This document shows positions 21,938-32,543 of a DNA stretch of 64,000 nt, piece after piece (within the stretch, counting starts at the first letter, position 1; each line of letters opens with the position of its first letter). The translations under genes were made by a program, and so were the position numbers. Origin of the DNA: Corinectria fuckeliana (taxonomy: Eukaryota > Ascomycota > Sordariomycetes > Hypocreales > Nectriaceae). The DNA lies in the NCBI GenBank assembly GCA_019137255.1, contig WPDH01000040.1:56531-120530 (forward strand). The letters run 5' to 3'. Below the pieces are notes generated by a model. That model was not told where the DNA came from. It searched no databases and worked only from the letters and a program-made list of their open reading frames with translations.

Positions 21938-22357
21938 TTAGGGTATCGCCTCTAACTCGATGACGTCTTGAGACGTAATTGGTACGGGGCTCTCTGCGAT
22001 CAGGTCTCCAATGGTTTTGAGTCGTGCAGGACTCTTGGTTAACAGGTCATTGAAGTGGATGAATTCGCCGACTTTAACCTCGAGTTCTTGGGGCGTCCGG
22101 AGGACATCAAGTTCTCGAGTCGTGCTGAAATTGCTCGGCATATTAGACACGAAGTGCCTTGACTCTTTTCGTGGCTTTGCGACGTCTTTGCTGGTGCTCG
22201 CAAACAATTCGGAGACTTCGAGCTTGAGGATGATTTGCAGCTGCACTCCGCGAACGGCATCTTGCCCTGTGACCTGCCATTTAAGAGACTTGCTGATCGG
22301 TCCACTGGGTGATGGTTTTTGGGCTTCTTCTGAGCGCTCTGCTTGGCTTCTCGCCAT
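21938..22357 (-). CDS. Uncharacterised open frame
   Basis: 139 codons from ATG 22357; the frame stays open further upstream to about 22408 without another ATG. The C-terminal part (VGEFIHFNDLLTKSPARLK, then TIGDLIAESPVPI) looks like real protein with a helical tendency. No family is recognised. It could be an internal exon or a fragment of a retroelement or host gene in this relic-rich tract. Confidence 0.3.
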   Translation of the reverse strand: MARSQAERSEEAQKPSPSGPISKSLKWQVTGQDAVRGVQLQIILKLEVSELFASTSKDVAKPRKESRHFVSNMPSNFSTTRELDVLRTPQELEVKVGEFIHFNDLLTKSPARLKTIGDLIAESPVPITSQDVIELEAIP

Positions 22358-22586
22358 ACTGCTCTGTCGTGTGTCGGCTTGGCGCGGTGGCGCGGTGGGG
22401 GTGGCCACAAATTGGCGAACGATCCCGGGACTGATTGCGCTTGCTACGCCAGTAACACGCTGCTATATTAGGAGCGAGCTACCATATAAGGAATAGTTGC
22501 TAGCTGAGCTTACGAGGTATGAGCTGTCTATGAATGGCACTAGCTAGTATGCTATAAGGCATAACTGCTATAACTCGAAGCTTTCC

Positions 22587-24065
22587 TTGAACAGCACTAG
22601 CTATGGTAGGAGAGAAACCGACTTAGGCGTGGAAGGTTTGGCTTACAATGAAGGGTCACACTACCATGAGTGCTATTCGTTTTGCATGAGCTGTAACCCT
22701 AGGACAGCGAGTTCCACAATGCTAGTGTATTTCAGCGCTGTGCGTGTCCTATCATCCCCCAACGGCGATGAGTACCTCCAGCCCAACCGGTTTACCCCAA
22801 TACTAGCAAGATTAATCTATTGTATACGATTGATCTTCCTCGAGGCGGTACTACCTCGTTTTCCGCACAGCTATGTCGGTATTCCGTCTCGACCGCGGTA
22901 TGGCCAGCTGAAGGCACTCAATGCTGTCCGTCAAGAGAGCATGTGTGACGGCACGCTATCGCCTATGGGCGAATTCCTATGCCTTCTGTCCTATGGCAAT
23001 GCTCTTCGGCGGTCCCAGGGACCAGTATATTATTTCCATTGGAGTGACGATAGTGAGGTGCTTTCCTGGGATGGTATACATCAGTTATCAATGGAGAACT
23101 TCCGCGGCCTGGCTCGCGAGGTATTTGAAACAGCCACTGCTCGCTGCAAACGCTTGATGTATGACTGGGAGCCTGATGACATCGATCTCAGACATATCCG
23201 AGATAAGATCTCCACGACCACGCCGGGGTACTCCTTCGTCTCTGACCCTGCGAATAGATTAGAGGGCGTGTATCTGGACCTCTTTGTGAGGGCATGTGTC
23301 TCACCGATTGATGGCCTGCTCAAAACGTATACCAAAGGTCAAAGCATATAAGACTTTGCAGCCGCCCAATCATATCTAGATGCACACGACGAGTTTCTTA
23401 AGACGCTGATGGTGCTTATTAACCTCGATGGTGGCCAGTAGGCGCGGATCTCCGAGTTATTGATGCTAGAGCACTACAATGCCCCTTCACGGCCAAGAGG
23501 GATTTGTATATGGGGAGCAAAGATATGTTCGATAACTCGACATCACAAAGCCCGCCTGGCGACCAACAATGAGTTCTACGTCGCACGCTTCTTCTCCCCA
23601 CTGGTCTCAAGGCTGATATTGAGATATCTTGTCTATATCCAGCCAGTCGCTCATGCAATCCTACGTAAATGTTTCTCTCATACATCAGCCAATACCCTAC
23701 ACTTCGCGCCGGTATCGCAGAGAGGTCGACAATCGAGCTCCTGGACCACATCGACCTTCACCCAGGAGCTTCGGCGATATTGCAACGCAGCACCAGGTGT
23801 TCCCTCTGGGATCGGAACCCAGTTATATCGACAGATGTTGATCGCAATTACAGAACGACATGTCCGTACAGCTGCCATTCATTTCAATCGTTTTGACGAT
23901 AGTACTGGTCAGGCGGCCGAGGATGTGGCATATGCGTGGCAGAGCGGCCATCGGCCTGTGCAACGACATACTGCCTATGGCCTGGACGGCGCCTTCCCGG
24001 ATCACTTACAGCCCTCATTGCTCCGAATTTATGCAAAGGTATCCGGAGACTGGCATGCCTTCCTC
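22587..24065 (+). pseudogene. Relic resembling N-terminal region of telomere-linked RecQ elements
   Basis: One reading frame runs from about 22587 across two in-frame stops (TAA 23349-23351, TAG 23439-23441) to 24065. Landmarks, in order: LARLIYCIRLIFLEAVLP, SMCDGTLSPMGEFLCLLSYG, RCKRLMYDWEPDD, LINLDGGQ(stop)ARISELL, NNEFYVARFFSPLVSRLI then LRYLVYIQP, GTQLYRQMLIAITERHV, YGLDGAFPDHLQPSLLRIY. This order (GGxPARxxEL...RxLPxxV...LxYLxxIxP...WRxxxIAIxxxxL) is what I remember from proteins annotated as telomere-associated RecQ-like helicases, ahead of the helicase domain. No helicase motif follows. Both stops fit CAA/CAG-to-TAA/TAG changes, as RIP makes. The family call is tentative; the decay is clear. 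Confidence 0.55.
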
Positions 24066-25024
24066 TGGGGCGAGGATGGCCTCAACACTGAGGCCCTGGC
24101 TGAAAAGACGGGCATCGAGGTGCCTCTTCTCGGTCGATTCATGAGGCACTTTGCGGCCCACAGAGTCGTTCGCTACTCCAAGCCAAACGGCTGGCAAGCC
24201 ACGGACCTGTCCAACGCCCCCGCCACCAACAGATACCAGAAGAGCATCCTGTTCTGCCATCGCGCTTCCTCGAGGTCGTTCCGCAACTTCCCTGAGCACT
24301 TCGAAAAGGCCGGCTACAAGGAGCCTGTCTTGACAGATGGGCCGTACCAGTCATACTTCTACTCTTCGCTCCCGTTCTTCGACTGGCTGGCCGCCAACTC
24401 GCCGTTCGTTGACTGGTTTGCATCCTTCACGTCTGTGTACCGCGCCGGCAGCCTGGACTGGTGGACCTTCTACCCCGTTACCGAGCGCCTGGCCGACGGC
24501 TTCGACAGAGACATTAGCGACGTGTTTGTTGTCGACGTTGGTGGCGGCAGGGGCCACGACCTTGGCCTTTGTTGGGGCACATCCCACTCCGCCCGGCAGA
24601 TTGGTCCGACAAGACCAGCCCGAGGTCATCGCCACCGTTCAAGAAGACCCTCCTTTCGAGCTTCAGTCGCACGACTTTTACACTCCACAGCCCGTTGAGC
24701 ACGCCCGCGCTTACATGCTCCACTCGATCCTGCACGACTGGGGCGACGAGAACGGCGTCAAGATTCTGCAGAACCTAAAGCCAGCCTTGAAGCCTGGCTA
24801 CTCCCGAGTCTTTCCCAACGGAATTGTCTTGTCCGAGGAGCGCGCCTTCGGTGCCTGCTACTGCTATGGATATGATAATGCTAGGACATCTAGGTGCATC
24901 GCACGAGCGCACTGAGGAAGAGTAGCGAGGTATTGTTACCAAGGCCGGTCTTGAGATTACGAATGTTTACTTCAACTCCGGGTCGCCTGAGAGCGTTATT
25001 GAGCTTCGGCTGCCCTCTGCTTAA
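24066..25024 (+). pseudogene. Fungal O-methyltransferase, 5'-truncated and decayed
   Basis: The frame of the preceding relic passes directly into O-methyltransferase sequence: EALAEKTGIEVPLLGRFMRH (the winged-helix dimerisation domain), DGPYQSYFYSSLPFFDWL, FYPVTERLADGF and SAM motif I VVDVGGGRGHDL. A frameshift near 24555 moves the reading to GRLVRQDQPEVIA, ARAYMLHSILHDWGDENG (the catalytic His region) and ILQNLKPALKPGYS. Another shift near 24850 gives DMIMLGHLGASHERTEEE, a TAG (24923-24925) where TGG is expected, and the normal terminus ESVIELRLP ending TAA 25022-25024. The first 40-60 residues of a normal enzyme are missing, replaced by the upstream relic. The gene is dead. Fungal members methylate hydroxyl groups in secondary metabolism. 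Confidence 0.85.
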
Positions 25025-25092
25025 GTATTGACAGTATGTAATTAATGCTTTAATATTTAAATATGACAGCCTTACTATGAGTAGCTGTCGTC

Positions 25093-25638
25093 TTATTTAA
25101 AAGTCAATGAGGTGTTTCTGAACGGAATAAGCGCTATTATGACAGCTTGCTCGTAGATATCACATCGATCATAAATACCACCAGTCAACAATCCCACCAC
25201 ACCACTGCCCTGCCTCGTATTCACCTGGCCGAAGACCTTATCATTCGCAGGACCCAACTCCATACCCTCATGCAGCAAAGCCGCCACCTCGGCCGGAAGA
25301 TATAGCGACGAGGTGCGTGCCTTGCCAGTACGGCCTTCCTTGCTTGTAATAACGATCCAGGCAAAGGAACTGATCTCATCCTCGTGGAGTTCCACGCCAC
25401 CTTCAATCCCCACCCAGTAGTCCGCTTCCGGTTGACATGCGCGAGCGTTTTGCACCCGGTTCATAGCTCCGCGCAGCGTTTCCTCCTCGGAAAAGGGCTG
25501 GTCCGATACATCTGAAGGGACGGTGATTCCGCGGCACTCGAAGGGACCAGGTAGCATGCGGTTGAAGCCTTTGCTGGCTGCCGTGACTTTTACTGGGTTT
25601 GTCGAAGACACCACGATGATTTCAGGTAGGGTGGCCAT
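25093..25638 (-). CDS. Non-canonical purine NTP phosphatase (YjjX/DUF84 family)
   Basis: Single exon, 181 residues, ATG 25638 to TAA 25093. The N-terminal motif IIVVSSTNPVKVTAA contains the substrate-binding TNPxK signature of inosine/xanthosine triphosphatases. FSEEETLRGAMNRVQNAR gives the helix that follows, DYWVGIEGGVE the metal-site loop, and ARTSSLYLP, GSGVVGLLTGG then IYDRCDIYEQAVIIAL the C-terminal core. Members hydrolyse ITP/XTP to nucleoside diphosphates, cleaning the nucleotide pool. Length matches the family. It overlaps no neighbour and is intact in a region otherwise full of relics. Confidence 0.9.
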   Translation of the reverse strand: MATLPEIIVVSSTNPVKVTAASKGFNRMLPGPFECRGITVPSDVSDQPFSEEETLRGAMNRVQNARACQPEADYWVGIEGGVELHEDEISSFAWIVITSKEGRTGKARTSSLYLPAEVAALLHEGMELGPANDKVFGQVNTRQGSGVVGLLTGGIYDRCDIYEQAVIIALIPFRNTSLTFK

Positions 25639-26279
25639 TCTGTTGAAAGCTTCAGCGCTCGGTGCGCTGAGAACAAGAGAGAGGAGTTGTTTTTGCAGGA
25701 TTTACGATGCCGCTTGAGCCAGCATATGCGAAGATTAACTGTGCGGGCGGTCTGTGGTGGCATAATCAGACGTAATTAGCAGAACAATGTTTCTACAGGC
25801 CTTGAGGACCCATCTGCCCGTCCATCTTTCGTATCCGCATTTCTAGCCAAATCGTCGGATATGTTCACTTGCAGAGATTATTATCAACCCGTTCAAGACG
25901 TATCTAGCTTCCCAATTACAATAATAAATGGACATTCATGTGGTTCTTCTAGTTCACGAGCCCATTGTCGTTATATATAGGTCACTAGACTTAGAAGAAT
26001 CCTGTCTGAATATCATGCTTCTTATGTAACCGGCTGAATCAAGGTGTGGTTTACTTAGGCAGCTCCTACTCACGCCTAAGCTGAGCCTCTTACAGGTAAC
26101 GTCGGGAGGAACGGCTACGTTGTGGAGAGGGGACATGAGATGGGTGATAAGAGTTTCGGTCGTTCTTAATTTGGATTCCTCAATTGATAAGCCGCAATCT
26201 TGTAACCCCGACCACTAAGATCTCACCCCAGGCGTTGGATGGCCATTAAGCGCTAAAGGACTTGCAAGCCAATCCCCAT
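25639..26279. other. Intergenic
   Basis: Promoter side of the NTP phosphatase and 3' side of the MOB gene. No open frame with a recognised motif. Confidence 0.5.
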
Positions 26280-27423
26280 TCAATTCGCAGCGCTGAGACT
26301 GATGATATGTCTGCCTCTCTCTAGATTCGCACATGCATATGCTCTCGACTCCGGAGGAAAGGTGCCATCAGCTGCCCATAAATCAACAAGGTATTGCATA
26401 GGCTCAAGTTCATCGGGCTGTAGCATATCGAGAGTAGTGGCTGTCAGGACGAAGTGGCTAAAGCAACTATTTAGCTGCTTCTCGAGGTTGAGATGATAGA
26501 AGGGGTCGATAAAGTGATCCCAGTAGAGATGGGTATAGACTCGGAATATCTGACGAAATATCAACTGGCAAGTGCTTGCAAACTGCTTTGGGAACCCGCT
26601 TCTAGCACCTAACCAATTGTCGTTCTGAGGCAGTACATCGTTCGAATATTCAGGGTGATGGGCGTAAGAAAGGCTAGAAGAATCAGTCGGAAACATTAGA
26701 GCATCATCAAGCTTTTCAGAAATCCACTGTTGCATAAGTGTTATATACTGGTGTGCTGGAAGCTCCACGGGTTGGTGGTTCTTGTTGAGCCAAGTATACG
26801 AGTGGTTTCTACCTCTCTTAGCTATAGGCACAGATTGTTATGAGCAGACCACTTACTTTCCGGCTGACATCTTGGGACAAGTCGAGGAGTTACATATACT
26901 GCTCTCATCATCCTCCTTCTCGTGAACAAGACGAACCAAGTTCCACAGATTTCGGTAGTGCTCGACGACTATAGACTGTTAGACAATAGGGCCATGTTCA
27001 TGGACGGCCTGATAGAGCGCTACCTTGATGTGCTATCCATTCACCCTGCTCAACAGTCTTTGGCCGGGTACTAAGGGTCATGAAATTTCCCTTGACTATG
27101 TGTTTGGCGTGGGCAGGGTCAAGCCACAATGGCAGGGGTCGAGAGTCATCGAGAGTTGGAGGCATCGTGCCCATCGACATCGACTCGCCGAGTGATGGCG
27201 ATTCTAGGAGTGAAATTCTAGGCTCTAACGTCGAGGACTGAGGGTCATGGAACTTTGATGGTCCATCGGCGGTAGAGGTCGTCGGGCTTTTGTTTGGCCC
27301 TCCTGTCTTGGAGGTGGTTCCCCGGAGGCGAGAGTTACTGTGCGAGGTACGAGTCAGGGGAGTGCCACGGGTATTTTTCAAAATTCCGTACGCTACTCAC
27401 ATTCCAGAGAACAGATTTGGCAT
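26280..27423 (-). CDS. MOB1/phocein-family kinase activator or scaffold
   Basis: Exons from the 5' end: 27401-27423, 27024-27337, 26857-26968, 26280-26814; 327 residues starting MPNLFSGINSRLRG. The MOB fold (PF03637) shows as EWIAHQVVEHYRNLWNL, the zinc-ligand cysteines in ICNSSTCPKMSAG, then PAHQYITLMQQWISEKLDD, FASTCQLIFRQIFRVYTHL then YWDHFIDPFYHLNLE (second ligand pair on His), and CFSHFVLTA. MOB proteins bind NDR/LATS kinases or the STRIPAK scaffold in growth, septation and fruiting-body control. Which fungal class (MOB1, 2 or 3) is not settled from sequence. The N-terminal 100 residues are Ser/Thr/Pro-rich. Intron 3 is short: the obvious TATAG acceptor would put a stop in frame, while a rare GAG acceptor (42-bp intron) restores the zinc region exactly. 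Confidence 0.88.
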
Positions 27424-29329
27424 GGCTGGTCGGGCTGGAGAGCTTGATAAGCAGTAGCCTCGGCGAGGAGGGAATTGGAGGTGAAGAAAGGGTGAAGACA
27501 GGGGTCATCAAGATGGCGGCAAGGATAAGCGATCAGTTGAGCCGAGATTTGCGCAAGTCATGTGACCAGCAGAGAAACCGTTCTGCCGCAAGATGCCTCA
27601 ACAGCCGAAGTTTTGTCCCGAACCATGTTCGGGATTTCGATAGTGCGAAGGGAGCAACTTGAGAGTAACAGGTAAGATGTGCCAGTAGAGAAAAGAGGAC
27701 TTAGAATGAAGTTAATTGGGCTTGTGATGCTTGGGATAAGTGCTGTTCCTGTCGTCTGAGAGCATCCAGGACAGAGAGGACATGGCCATTTTATGAACAT
27801 TTTGCTCTACGTGATGACCAGCAGGTCTTCTAATCTGGGATATTTTAGTTGTCGGTCGATAGTAGTTAGTTGATGTTGGTAGTTGTCAATGACCGCTAGA
27901 CTAAAAGTAAGGCACCCTACTCTTGGGCAGGTCAAGTCTCTCATAATAGGTGGTCACCCACCAACAGTAGTTGCTAAATGATATTAGCTCTCAGCTTAGT
28001 TGTGAGTTGCTGCCTGGATATTGATAAGCCAGGGTCTGTTGGAAACCATCACGCCATAGGCTGAACGACTCGGGTTCGCCTCCTGAGAACTCCACTCTAA
28101 CGGCGCAAGATATAGGTCAGCGGCGAGTGTTGTGCTTCGGGCCTGATGAGAGCGTCTGAGCGTGACCAAGTTTACGCGTGGCCGTACCTAGGTAGAGATA
28201 GGTCGACGAACTTCGCGGATCAGGTTAAAACTTTTTTCTCTATCGTGATTGAGCTACGGAACTAGCAAATGTGTAACAGTCGCGTTGTCTACGGGAACAA
28301 GCCGGTCGTAGAGTTTTATGCTGACGGTAGGATCGGATGTCGTTTAAGCACGTAGAACGTGCTACCTTAGGTAACAGTCAATCAGGGTGATAAGTGCGTT
28401 AATCAGGATAATTAAGGCAAGGAAACTATATTAAAAGCTAAGGAGCGTAGTGCTTTCTAAGTGGAGTTTAAGGGGATGCTATTGAATGTGCGTCTGCGTA
28501 ATCAAACGAAGTTGATTCGACATCGTTCGGCGTCCGATATAGTTAGGAGATACTTATCCGATCTACGTGTTGGTGCACAATCTGTCATGAAAGTGCATAC
28601 CTGGTGCGCTGCTAGGTCATTGTCACTTACCTGCTTGAGTAAAACGCAGAACCCTGACACAGCTATTATCAGGCCAATGCAGGTGAGGGGGCGGTACGCC
28701 GAAAAGTTGGATAGGCCACGCTTTGATACGCTACCGACATGTAACATGTCTTCTTTTGAGTATTGCTATTCGGGCTGTATATTATATGCTACATGCTTAT
28801 TTGGGCATTCACTCTTATAATCTCTCCTTAGATGGTCTCTCTATTCATAATGATACAATAGATCGATAGGACATCAGGATGTTAGAGCGTTATGGAGTCT
28901 AGGCGTCAGGGAGTTGGGGCATTAAATAGAGCATAGAGAATCGGGACTGCGATGAAGTGAAAGACACTGTAAGAAGTATGAGTCTACAGCCCGAACAGTA
29001 CGACTCTTTCCTTTTTGTATCCATTGCTGCTTTTTTCTTCCGTAGGGTGAGTCGAGCGTACAAATGGTGGGACCCAAGAGTCAATATATCCGCATACCCC
29101 ATAACCTGTCATTACGTGCAAAGAGCCTCGGGTTAATCGCCCAATATCACCCAGGCAATGGGGGCTCAATAAGAGTTGCAACTCCTGACATAAAGAACAA
29201 CATACCCATCCATATGCCCGTTCGCTCCAGATCTGGTGACAAGGAAGCAATCACGCTCACCAGTCCACCAGAGGCAAGTCAGTAAAGAAATGCAGAAATT
29301 GTCAAACCTCCAACATTCTCAATGCTTAG
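27424..29329. other. Gene-poor stretch
   Basis: A 119-codon plus frame (28461-28820; ATG-initiated) has no recognised motif. No gene supported. Confidence 0.45.
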
Positions 29330-29800
29330 CTAGCCATGCATCATCACACCACTCAAAGCCAAGACTGCCACTTGGGTTTTCAACGCACCGATCTTGCCGG
29401 TAACATAGCTTGGCAAGACGCGACCAGGAATACTCTCAGACTTCAGCAGCATGTCGAAGCGTAGGGAGAAAGCTGGAGCACTGACCTCATTCCTGGTGGC
29501 AAATCGTTCAACCTAGGAAAAGGCGATGCTTAAGACCAGGGATCGCCTGCGAAGGAAATAATGCAGAATAGCAGTCGATAGGACGTACGTGAGGCCACAC
29601 CCAAGGCTGGTTCAAGAAACTTCTCGCGAGCGAAGAACCTGCCATCGAATCGAAATAGAGGCCATGAATTAACGAAGCCAATGAGCAAAATAGCGGCCCA
29701 CTCAGACCGAGAACTTTACGGTAGCCATCTGCAGAAGACCAAGAATCGTGGTTTGAAGCGCAGCAGCCTCTGGAGCCCACATTGTCAAAGCTTGAGACAT
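29330..29800 (-). CDS. Possible multi-exon gene, unrecognised
   Basis: Two protein-like pieces lie in order on the minus strand. One begins at ATG 29800 (MSQALTMWAPEAAALQTTIL, open for 35 codons). The other is an open 60-codon stretch ending TAG at 29330 (FATRNEVSAPAFSLRFDMLL, then VLPSYVTGKIGALKTQVAVL). The segment between (29520-29700) could hold introns and a middle exon, but no unique splicing was found. The family is not recognised. Confidence 0.25.
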
Positions 29801-30817
29801 TCTGAACGTGTATTCTCTTCTATAAAAAAAACCGCGTCCTTGCTGACTATTGCCGTGGCTAAGTTATGAGGTTTATGATCCCCAATTACGTAGATAGCGC
29901 CCTTGCAGGCCATGTATGGTATTGGCCACAGGCTCAAAGTGGAATGGAAATCGCTTTCTCAACAGCGGTGAGACATGCCAGCAAATACCATAAGCAGCCA
30001 AGTGCAGGCAGTTACTAGCTGGTCTTCGACGGGTGCTTAGAAATTGTGCTGGCTCAGGCGTGAATATGAACATAGCTGGCATTGTGAACGCATCTCAGTC
30101 ATCAGACAAGCATGCCTGCCAAACCGTCGTTAACAGATTGACTAGGTCAACCTGAAGCTTTTCTTATTCGATGATGCTTATTCTCAAAAAACTCATGGAG
30201 GCTTAGTAGGGTTCGTACTAAAGACTAAAAGGAGGCTCCGGCAAGAGAAGGATTGCCGTAATCATTGCATAACTTATCTTGGTGAGATGTTGGCATTGTG
30301 AGGCTGTTCTATTGATGTCCTGGAAAGATTGTATAGTTCTAAGTGCATGACGGGTTACGTCAGGACGTCTGCGCCTTTTTCTTTGTAGTCCAAGATCGGG
30401 CTTAAAGCGTTGTGATAAGACTAGTGCAAGCAGAACTGGCCCAGAGAAAAGTCTCAATTAATTATACCAAGCTGACAGCCAAGCAAGCTTGAGATCAAAA
30501 AGAGATATGGCTGAGACTAGATTGTTAGAACGATACAATGCCATTGTCTTCTTATCAGAATCTTCCCGAGGCTGATTCTTGTAACAATTATTTGCGAGCT
30601 ATCGAATGCAGGGCGAACATCCAAGGATCGGCTCGGTACAACGCCAATCCGCGTCACGTGTGTCATCGTCTTTGTGAGGCTTGATAATTATTAATATTTT
30701 GCCCGGAGGACCGAGCATGGTCTCTCGAACCTAGTTTCATATAATTCCCAGGCATCAGCGCCAAGGTAGAGTATCACTTGGAGCCGCGCTTTCTCTTTCA
30801 TAGACCAGACAGCTATC
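29801..30817. other. Intergenic
   Basis: Only short, motif-free frames. Nothing supportable. Confidence 0.45.
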
Positions 30818-32190
30818 ATGGCTTCACGAACCGGTATTTTAAGCAAGCCTGCGTCAAGCGTTCTTCATCCATCTTGCTGATGTCAATGCCAGGCCTTGGC
30901 GTGCTTTGCCCTGCTGTGGCCGTTCCTCTGGCCACGGGTTCAGATCCTTTCCCTGTTTTTCAAAAATGCACCAGGGAGACTCTCACCCGTGAACGCGTTC
31001 GAGTCGGTCGAAGTCAAGTTTGCTGACCGAGTTCGGAACTGTGAGGATGCTCTTCTTATTGAAGAACAGGGTCTGGCGATTATCGGCTGTGATCCGGGAC
31101 GAGACAGGTGGAATACAGTCATGGTAAGCAAAGTCTCTACTTACTATAAAAGTCTGGCTCAGCCGGGGCAGTATTGCGTTTTTGATAGTTGCAGTCGGTG
31201 ACCCACCATCACTCATCGCCACACTTGTCTGCAGTCGTCCAAACACTTCTTCGACCTCTTCTGGCGGGCTTGTGATGTTAATCTTGAGATATGTAGGGAA
31301 TATTTCATCCTGGTCCGGCCACTGGCGGTGGCCTGTGGGTATATGATTACGCCTCCGGCACTGATTCCCTCACGAAACTTGATCTTGTCGGCTACGAGGG
31401 AGATCTACACTCATTGGGCCTAGCATATGATGCCGCTTCCGCCAAACTGTTCGTTGCCAATCACCACACGGACGGGTCTCGCGTTGATGTGTTTGGTCTT
31501 GACCTCACGGCAGACCGACCTGTCGCCAGGCATCACCACTCAATCAAGCATCCGTTGCTTCATAGCCCAAACTCCATCACGTTGATCAACAGCAATGAGT
31601 TCTACGTCACCAATGACCATTATTTTCTAGCCCGCGATCACCGCATTCTATCCCACATAGAGACTTATGCTGGCCTTCCTCTCGGCACTATTGTCTACGT
31701 TGATCTTTCAACAGACACTGTGCGTGTGGTGGCACGGCTCCCGTTCGCAAACGGCATCGAATTCCTCAATGAGACGACACTAGCCGTGTCAGCCACCAGC
31801 GCTGCATCTGTTCACATCTACTCCGTAGATGTGGGAACACACGACATCACATCCTATTCTTCGTTCAAAGTCCCATTTATGCCAGATAACTTGAGTGTCG
31901 ACACGAATGGCGCGCTTCTGGTTGCCGGGCATCCCCATCCACCATCGCTTACAAAATGGGCCGAAAGCCGGGCGCTTTGCAACTCAGATGAAGGCAAACT
32001 AGCCGAGGCGTGCAAAGCTGTGCCAGCTGGAACATGGGTCTCGGAATGGACGGCTGAGGGGGGGAGGAAGGACTTGTTCGTGGATACGTGGTTCTCGTCA
32101 GGGTGTACAGCTCAGCGGGATGTTGCGAGAAAGACTGGCATTGTAACTGGATTATATGCAAGGGGTATCCTAGTCTGGAAAGAACAGTAG
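30818..32190 (+). CDS. Paraoxonase/arylesterase-like beta-propeller protein
   Basis: Main exons: about 30893-31123 and 31297-32190, joined over a 173-bp intron (GTAAGC...TGTAG) as DRWNTVM/GIFHPGPATGGG. The N-terminus is a membrane anchor (ACFALLWPFLWPRVQILSLF). The body has CEDALLIEEQGLAIIGCDPG, LHSLGLAYDAASAKLFVANH, the PON-type metal-site run HSPNSITLINSNEFYVTNDH, VARLPFANGIEFL and FMPDNLSVDTNGALLVAGHP. These Asn/Asp-bearing loops line the calcium-centred channel of serum paraoxonase-like six-bladed propellers, which hydrolyse lactones and aryl esters. The start is uncertain: the in-frame ATG at 30818 meets TGA near 30878, and an intron of only 33 bp (weak donor) would be needed to pass it. 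It may therefore have a misread 5' end or a damaged one. Confidence 0.8.
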
Positions 32191-32543
32191 AATGCACATC
32201 AGAAAAGCGGGAATTAACCCTGTTGAGAGTAGGTCGAGTCGATACCTACGAGACTACTCGGTGGTACCGTGGTGCACCCGCTGCTAGGACGTCATTTTGG
32301 ACCCGAGGCTAGACCGCTCAACATCCAGTATACAAACATGCTGATGGTTCAAGGGACTATAGTAGGCATATATCACTGGCTGACTTGGGCGAGCGATCCG
32401 AGGTAATTTGCAACATCACCGGATGGCCTTCTAATTAGGAGCTAGGATGGGCCGCAGCAAGAAGAAGGCAACAGGTGAATAGTTCTATTACAATTCCACG
32501 ATATCTAGACATCCTCCGCGAAGGCAACTCTTTTGAACAGAGG
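32191..32543. other. Convergent 3' intergenic region
   Basis: Lies between the stop codons of the paraoxonase-like and pseudokinase-like genes. No feature seen. Confidence 0.5.

Noticed and set aside
28029..28480. Possible solo LTR beginning TGTTGG
   Set aside because: No matching end, no target-site duplication and no second copy were found in the window.
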